Below, piece after piece: positions 30,812-35,684 of a stretch of 35,684 nucleotides of DNA. Every line of letters starts with the position of its first letter. Position 1 is the first letter of the stretch. This stretch comes from Bacteroidales bacterium (GTDB lineage Bacteria > Bacteroidota > Bacteroidia > Bacteroidales > UBA932), in assembly GCA_017477245.1 (NCBI GenBank), contig JAFUWY010000028.1:1-35684 (forward strand), read 5' to 3'. The notes under the pieces are model-generated. The model was given only the letters and a program-made list of their open reading frames with translations, was not told the origin of the DNA and searched no databases. The position numbers and the translations under genes are program-made.

Positions 30812-32845
30812 CTAGACCTGCGGGAGGCCGTAACCGTTGGTCACGTTGCCCTTGGACTGGTCGAGGGTCTCGCGGGGGATCGGGTGGAAGTAGAGAGGCA
30901 CGTCGGACAGGTCGATGCCGGAGAGCATGTTGTAGTCCCAGAGGGTGCCCTGCTCGCTGACCATCTTGCTGGCCCATTCGACCTTCTTGTAACCGTTGGC
31001 TTCGAGCTCCTCGGCCTTCGCGCCATTCGGATCGATGTACTCGAACAGACCCTCGATGGCGAGGTTGTGGGTGGTGCCGGTCACGACGCCTGCGACGGCG
31101 GAGATCTGCGTGTAGTCGTAGATGCCGCGCCAGCCCGGGCTGAGGACGGGATCGCCCTCGACACGGTTGCCGGTGTTGACGCCCTTGCCGTTGCCGGAGA
31201 TGTCCACGAGCTTGGTCCAGACGTAGTTGGAGATCGTACGGCCGTTGGAGAAGGTGTAGTAGCCGTCCTTCTCGAGACCGGCGATGACGGCCTTGAGTTC
31301 GGCGCGCATGGCCTTGCCGAGTTCGGTGAATTTGCCGGTGCGGATCTCGGCGAACTTGATATCGCCTTCGCCCATGCACTCGCGCTTGTACTCGAGGATG
31401 AGGTCATCGACGGTGGCGGTGCCGAGGGTGGCGACGCCGGCGCGGCTGCGGAGTTGGTTGATCAGGCTGGTGGCCTCGGTAGCGTCACCGAGCGCGAGGT
31501 CGACCTCGGCAAGCTTGAGCATTGTGTTGTCCATGCGGAAGAACACGTAATTCATGCCGGATTTGCGCGGGGCCACGGTGTAGGGATCCTTCATCTTGCT
31601 GATGTCCCACTTGTTGATGGCGATACCGCCGGAGAGGCGGGAGCCGCTTCCCAGGTTGACGAGGGCTTCGTTGCCCTTGCCGTCGGAACCGGTCACCACG
31701 GCGGAGGCGTCCCAGCGCTTGTCGCCGTCTTCCCAGACCTGGTAGTAGGCGGTGGGGATCACGCGGATGCCGGAGAAGACCTTGCAGGGGGCGTTGTTGG
31801 CGTTACCTCCGTCAGACGGACGGCCCTGGGAGTAGGGACGCTCGGACTGCTGGGGCTGGACGTTTCCGACCTCGAAGATGGACTCAGGGCTGACCTGCAT
31901 GTCCATGATGTACTGGAAGCCGCGCTGGAACGGGTTGTCCAGGCCGCGGTCGTCGGTGGTGACGAGGGTCAGCGTGCCCTTGCGCTCGCCGGAGACGACC
32001 TTGCGGAAGTAGGTCTGGGCCTCCTTGTAGTAGCTCTGCCAGTCGCTGCGGCGGGCGAAGAAAGCCTGGGTCTTGTTGTCGCTGTTGGTGTACATGGTCT
32101 CGAAGCTGACGTCGCCGTAGAGACCGGAGACATCGCTGCGGAGGGTCTGGTAGCCGCCGGCCATGAGGTTGGCCTCGGCGATCAGCATGTTGGCGAAGGT
32201 GCGGGACATGCGCTCGGCCTGGATACCGCCCTGGCCGAGGTCGTACATGCTGCTCTCGACCTCCTTGAGCTTGGCGATGCAGGCGTCGAGAATGTCGTAG
32301 CGGGAGGTGAGGGTGTACTCCTCGACGACGGAGTTCTCAATACCGAAGGGTACGTCGCCGAAGTGGCGGATGAGCTCGGTGTAGGCATAGGCCCAGAAGG
32401 TCCAGGCTTCGCCGTAGAGCTGGGTCCAGTCATTGACCTGGCCGGCCTCGAGAGCGCTCTTGACTTCGTCCTTCTCGGCAAGGATGTTGCCGATGCGGGC
32501 GCAGCGGGCCGCGATCTTGAAGAGGTTGTTGAACTGGCTGGACTTGTTGTCGGCGCCGGCCTCCTGCGGACGGAGATAACCGATGCGACCGTTGTTGGAA
32601 TTGTATTCAGGATAGTATTCGCAGTCGGAGGCGGAATCGTTCCAGTTGTAGTTGCCGCCGCCGGCCACGCTCTTGTAAGTGCCGTAGCAGTAGGCGAGGG
32701 TCTTGAAGGTCTCGCTGACGGTGGAGGTCACGAAGGCGTCGTCGGACTTGTCCGGGGAGCTGACGCTCAGGTAGTCTGCGGACTTGCACTGGCTGAGTGC
32801 GAGGCAAGCGGCGAGAGCGGTGATGGCGTAAAGTATCTTTTTCAT
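30812..32845 (-). CDS. SusD/RagB-type outer-membrane glycan-binding lipoprotein
   Basis: The 677-residue surface lipoprotein binds oligosaccharides and forms the lid of the SusC transporter. The signal ends in LALSQC (C20). SusD features are the N-terminal TPR region (AWTFWAYAYTELIRHFGDVPFG), TSRYDILDACIAKLKE, YVFFRMDNTMLKLAEVDLALGDATEATSLINQLRSRAGV and the C-terminal PLYFHPIPRETLDQSKG. It follows the susC-like gene by 21 bases. The bound glycan is not readable from sequence; neighbours suggest uronate-containing plant polysaccharides. Confidence 0.93.
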   Translation of the reverse strand: MKKILYAITALAACLALSQCKSADYLSVSSPDKSDDAFVTSTVSETFKTLAYCYGTYKSVAGGGNYNWNDSASDCEYYPEYNSNNGRIGYLRPQEAGADNKSSQFNNLFKIAARCARIGNILAEKDEVKSALEAGQVNDWTQLYGEAWTFWAYAYTELIRHFGDVPFGIENSVVEEYTLTSRYDILDACIAKLKEVESSMYDLGQGGIQAERMSRTFANMLIAEANLMAGGYQTLRSDVSGLYGDVSFETMYTNSDNKTQAFFARRSDWQSYYKEAQTYFRKVVSGERKGTLTLVTTDDRGLDNPFQRGFQYIMDMQVSPESIFEVGNVQPQQSERPYSQGRPSDGGNANNAPCKVFSGIRVIPTAYYQVWEDGDKRWDASAVVTGSDGKGNEALVNLGSGSRLSGGIAINKWDISKMKDPYTVAPRKSGMNYVFFRMDNTMLKLAEVDLALGDATEATSLINQLRSRAGVATLGTATVDDLILEYKRECMGEGDIKFAEIRTGKFTELGKAMRAELKAVIAGLEKDGYYTFSNGRTISNYVWTKLVDISGNGKGVNTGNRVEGDPVLSPGWRGIYDYTQISAVAGVVTGTTHNLAIEGLFEYIDPNGAKAEELEANGYKKVEWASKMVSEQGTLWDYNMLSGIDLSDVPLYFHPIPRETLDQSKGNVTNGYGLPQV

Positions 32846-32866
32846 ATGCTTCGTTCCGTTAGATGA

Positions 32867-35684
32867 TTAGAAGGAGACATTGACACCGAGGACGAAGGAC
32901 CGTGCACGCGGGTAGGAACCCCAGTCGATACCCGGAGTCGGGTAGATGGCGTTGTTGATGAACTCGTTGGAGTTCACTTCCGGATCGAGGCCGGAGTACT
33001 TCGTGAGGGTGAAGAGGTTGTAGACCGTGGCGTAGACGCGCAGGCTGCTGATGCTGAGGGCCTTGGCGAATGCGGAGGCGCTGGGCACGCTGTAGCCGAG
33101 GGTCAAGGTGTTGAGACGCAGGTAGCTGCCGTCCTCGATGCCGAGGTCGGAGACGATGTAGTTCTCATTGAAGAAGCAGGGATATTTGGCGTTCACGTTG
33201 GCGGCATTGAGCTCGTCCGGCGTGAAGAGGCGCTTGAGCTGCCCGTTCTGGATGTCGAAGATCTTGTAGGCATCCTTCAGGACGGCGAGGTGGTTCTCGT
33301 AGACGCCGGTCTCCTTGTAGCCGTTCAGGGACGCGATCTTTGTGATGTTGTACACCTGGTTGCCGAGGCTGAAGTTGAAGTAGGCGCCGAGGTCCCAGTT
33401 CTTGTAGTTGGCGGTGAAGTTGAAGCCGCCGGTGGCCTTCGGGGTCATGTCTCCGATCACGGTATAGTCGGAGGAGTCGACGATGCCGTCATAGTTGCCG
33501 TTCTTGTCCGGCATATCCTTGAACTTGGCCATGCCCGGGTAGGCGTTGCAGCCGCTTACGTACCCGTCCGTGCCATGGTACGGACCGGAGATGGAGGCGC
33601 TCAGGTCAGGCACGCCCGGCTTGAGGGAGAAGGAATTGGTGGCCGGGTCGAAGTTGAAGTCGTCCGGAGTGTACCAGCCGTCATAGATAAGGCCGCGGAC
33701 ACGGCCGACGGGCTGACCGACCTCGAGGATATAGTCATTGCCCGGGTTGCCGGAGGAGAACCAGCCGGAACCGTAGATCGGCGTGACACCTTCAGCGAGG
33801 GCGTCGATGTTGCCGCGGTTGAAGTTGATGTTGCCGCCGAAAGTCAGGCCCCAGTCACGGTTCTGGACGAGGATGGCGTTCAGGGACAGCTCGACACCCT
33901 TGTTGGAGGTCTGGCCGATGTTGGCGTAGGTGTTGGTGAAACCGGTGATACCCGGAAGGGTGGTGAACATGAGGAGGTCCTTGGTGGTGTTCCAGTAGAT
34001 GTCAACCGTACCGGAGAGGCGTCCGTTCAGCACACCGAAGTCGATACCGAAGTTGCGGGTGACGGTGGTCTCCCACTTCAGGTCTGGATTAGCCATCGAG
34101 GAACCCAGGTCATAAGACAGGAAGCTCTGACCGTCGATGATGGCGGCCGTGCTGCTGCTGGACCAGACCTGGGACCACAGGTCGGAGCTGATGCCATCGT
34201 TGCCGACGGTACCGTAGGAGAGGCGGAACTTGAGGTCGTTCAGCCAGTTCACGTCCTTGAGGAAGGGCTCCTCGCTGGCGCGCCATGCGAAGGCGGCGGC
34301 GGGGAAGTAACCCCAACGGTGGGACGGGGCGAACTTGGAGGAACCGTCAGCACGGAAGGTGGCGGTGAAGAGGTAGCGGTCCAGCAGGGTGTAGTTGATG
34401 CGGCCGAAGTAGGAAAGGATCCGGTTCGGCGTGGTCCAGCCGGAGGAGAAGTGGTCGGTCTCCTTCATGGAGGTGGCCGTGGCGTCGTATTGGTCGATGC
34501 GGGCGAAGGCGTTCTCCTTGGTGTAGTTGGAGGGGAAATAGTCTGCGCTCACGCTGATGGAGGAACCGCCGGAGTTGGACATTTCCTGGCCGAGCAGGAT
34601 GTTGAAGCGGTGGGCCTGGCTGAGCTCGAACTCATAGTTGAGGGTGTTGGTCCAGCGGAGGTTCCAGCTATCGCTCTTGCTGAGGGAGGCGGAACCGGCA
34701 TGGTGCGCTTCACCGGTGGCGTCGTCGAGGTAGTTGTTGCGCAGGGCGCCGCTCCAGGTCTTGTTCTGGTTGAAGTTGCGTCCGAGGAAGAGGTCGGTGT
34801 GGTAGGTCAGACCCTTGACGATGTTCCAGTTGAGGGAGATCGTGCCGCGGACGCTCTGGCGCTGGCGGAGGGGCTCATAGTCCATAATCTGCTTGTACGG
34901 GTCGTACGTGTCCCACAGGGAAGACTTGCCGTACTGCTGGATGGCGCCTTCGAGAAGGGCGCTTGCGTCGCCATACTGGTTGATGACGTCCGTGGAGATC
35001 GGGCGGAAGCGGTAGGCGGAGGACAGGGTGGAGCCGCTGCGGCTGCCGGTGCCCTCATAACCCAGGGCGGTGATATCGGTATAGCGGAGGTCGAGCCCGA
35101 CATTGAGGCGGTCAGAGATCTTCTGGTTGACCTTGAGGGATGCGTTCGCGCGCTTCATGTAGGAGTTGACCTTCATACCGTCCTCGTCATTGTATCCGAG
35201 GGAGAAGAGGATCTTGGTGGATTCAGTGCCGCCGGAGATGGAGAGGTCGTGGTTGTGGGAGAAGGACGGGCCGTAGATCTGTTTCTGGATGTCGTAGGCC
35301 TGGACATTCTTGTAGCGGTTGATGTCGCCGTACTGGCCGATGCCGTAGAGCTTCTCGAAAGGAGCGGTGAACTGGCCGTAGGCCATACCGTCGTTGGCGT
35401 TGGCGTTGGCCCAGACGTAAGCGAGATAGTCATACGGGTCAAGTGCGTCGAGGTATTTGGTCGGGGTGTTGAGCTTGGCGTAGCCGCCGTAGGTCACGCG
35501 GACCTTGCCTTCCTTGGCGCCTTTGGTGGTGATGAGGATAACGCCGTTGGCACCGCGGGCACCGTAGATGGCGGTGGAGGAGGCATCTTTCAGCACGTCA
35601 ATGCTCTCGATCTGGTCGGAAGGGATGTCGCTCAGGGTGCCGGTGACGCCGTCGATGAGGATGAGCGGGTCGTTGCTCTGGGAG
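32867..35684 (-). CDS. SusC/RagA-type TonB-dependent transporter (N-terminus outside window)
   Basis: About 939 residues are visible; the frame stays open to the window edge, so the signal, carboxypeptidase-like domain and start lie outside. The plug domain is seen in NDPLILIDGVTGTLSDIPSDQIESIDVLKDAS and STAIYGARGANGVILITTKG. The beta-barrel follows (LSYGTVGNDGISSDLW; LSGTVDIYWNTTKDLL; the C-terminal SYPRARSFVLGVNVSF). It imports oligosaccharides across the outer membrane with energy from TonB and is paired with the susD gene 21 bases downstream. The substrate is inferred only from the neighbouring enzymes. Confidence 0.94.
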   Translation of the reverse strand, partial: SQSNDPLILIDGVTGTLSDIPSDQIESIDVLKDASSTAIYGARGANGVILITTKGAKEGKVRVTYGGYAKLNTPTKYLDALDPYDYLAYVWANANANDGMAYGQFTAPFEKLYGIGQYGDINRYKNVQAYDIQKQIYGPSFSHNHDLSISGGTESTKILFSLGYNDEDGMKVNSYMKRANASLKVNQKISDRLNVGLDLRYTDITALGYEGTGSRSGSTLSSAYRFRPISTDVINQYGDASALLEGAIQQYGKSSLWDTYDPYKQIMDYEPLRQRQSVRGTISLNWNIVKGLTYHTDLFLGRNFNQNKTWSGALRNNYLDDATGEAHHAGSASLSKSDSWNLRWTNTLNYEFELSQAHRFNILLGQEMSNSGGSSISVSADYFPSNYTKENAFARIDQYDATATSMKETDHFSSGWTTPNRILSYFGRINYTLLDRYLFTATFRADGSSKFAPSHRWGYFPAAAFAWRASEEPFLKDVNWLNDLKFRLSYGTVGNDGISSDLWSQVWSSSSTAAIIDGQSFLSYDLGSSMANPDLKWETTVTRNFGIDFGVLNGRLSGTVDIYWNTTKDLLMFTTLPGITGFTNTYANIGQTSNKGVELSLNAILVQNRDWGLTFGGNINFNRGNIDALAEGVTPIYGSGWFSSGNPGNDYILEVGQPVGRVRGLIYDGWYTPDDFNFDPATNSFSLKPGVPDLSASISGPYHGTDGYVSGCNAYPGMAKFKDMPDKNGNYDGIVDSSDYTVIGDMTPKATGGFNFTANYKNWDLGAYFNFSLGNQVYNITKIASLNGYKETGVYENHLAVLKDAYKIFDIQNGQLKRLFTPDELNAANVNAKYPCFFNENYIVSDLGIEDGSYLRLNTLTLGYSVPSASAFAKALSISSLRVYATVYNLFTLTKYSGLDPEVNSNEFINNAIYPTPGIDWGSYPRARSFVLGVNVSF

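Overview
The window looks like a chromosomal segment of a GC-rich member of the Bacteroidales, probably from a gut or rumen. The evidence is a SusC/SusD pair, several plant-polysaccharide hydrolases with lipoprotein or Sec signals, and repeated promoters of the Bacteroidetes type (TTG, 19-21 bases, TAnnTTTG). No species can be named from sequence alone.

Layout. Positions 1-1878 (+) hold the 3' part of an O-antigen ligase-like membrane protein and a complete signal peptidase I; both reading frames contain palindromic DNA elements. Positions ~1879 to ~9220, visibly AT-richer than the flanks, are an integrated mobilizable element read on the minus strand: tyrosine recombinase at the right end, a two-gene cargo cassette (AlbA_2-type ATP-binding protein coupled by TAATG to a two-TM membrane protein), an excisionase-like HTH protein, a winged-helix putative initiator with iteron-like repeats inside its gene, a DnaC-like helicase loader, then MobC and MobB. 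It sits between lepB and a 6-bladed beta-propeller lipoprotein gene.

Positions 9281-21200 are mostly housekeeping: the propeller lipoprotein, an alpha/beta hydrolase, a tight minus-strand operon (lipoprotein, acyl-CoA ligase, dCMP deaminase, C-terminal processing protease), then typA, yceD (DUF177), rpmF and tRNA-Arg(CCT) on the plus strand, then a VOC protein and an SDR on the minus strand.

Positions 21223-35684 are a carbohydrate-use region. A mirror-image divergent promoter (25002-25030) drives a six-hairpin glycosidase plus PL10-like pectate lyase one way and a GH53 endo-galactanase the other. A second operon, uxaC-yhcH-GH115, releases glucuronic acid and isomerizes it. A susD gene and a susC gene cut by the window edge complete the locus. 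Together these suggest use of pectin side chains, arabinogalactan or glucuronoxylan.

The most unusual features are: palindromic elements carried in frame inside two envelope genes; a two-copy 78-bp hairpin family with covarying stem pairs; a lambda O/P-like layout (iterons inside an initiator gene next to a helicase loader); five GTAACGGAG repeats read in two frames inside the AlbA_2 gene; and the AlbA_2/membrane-protein cassette itself, which has its own promoter and may be an undescribed defence or regulatory module.
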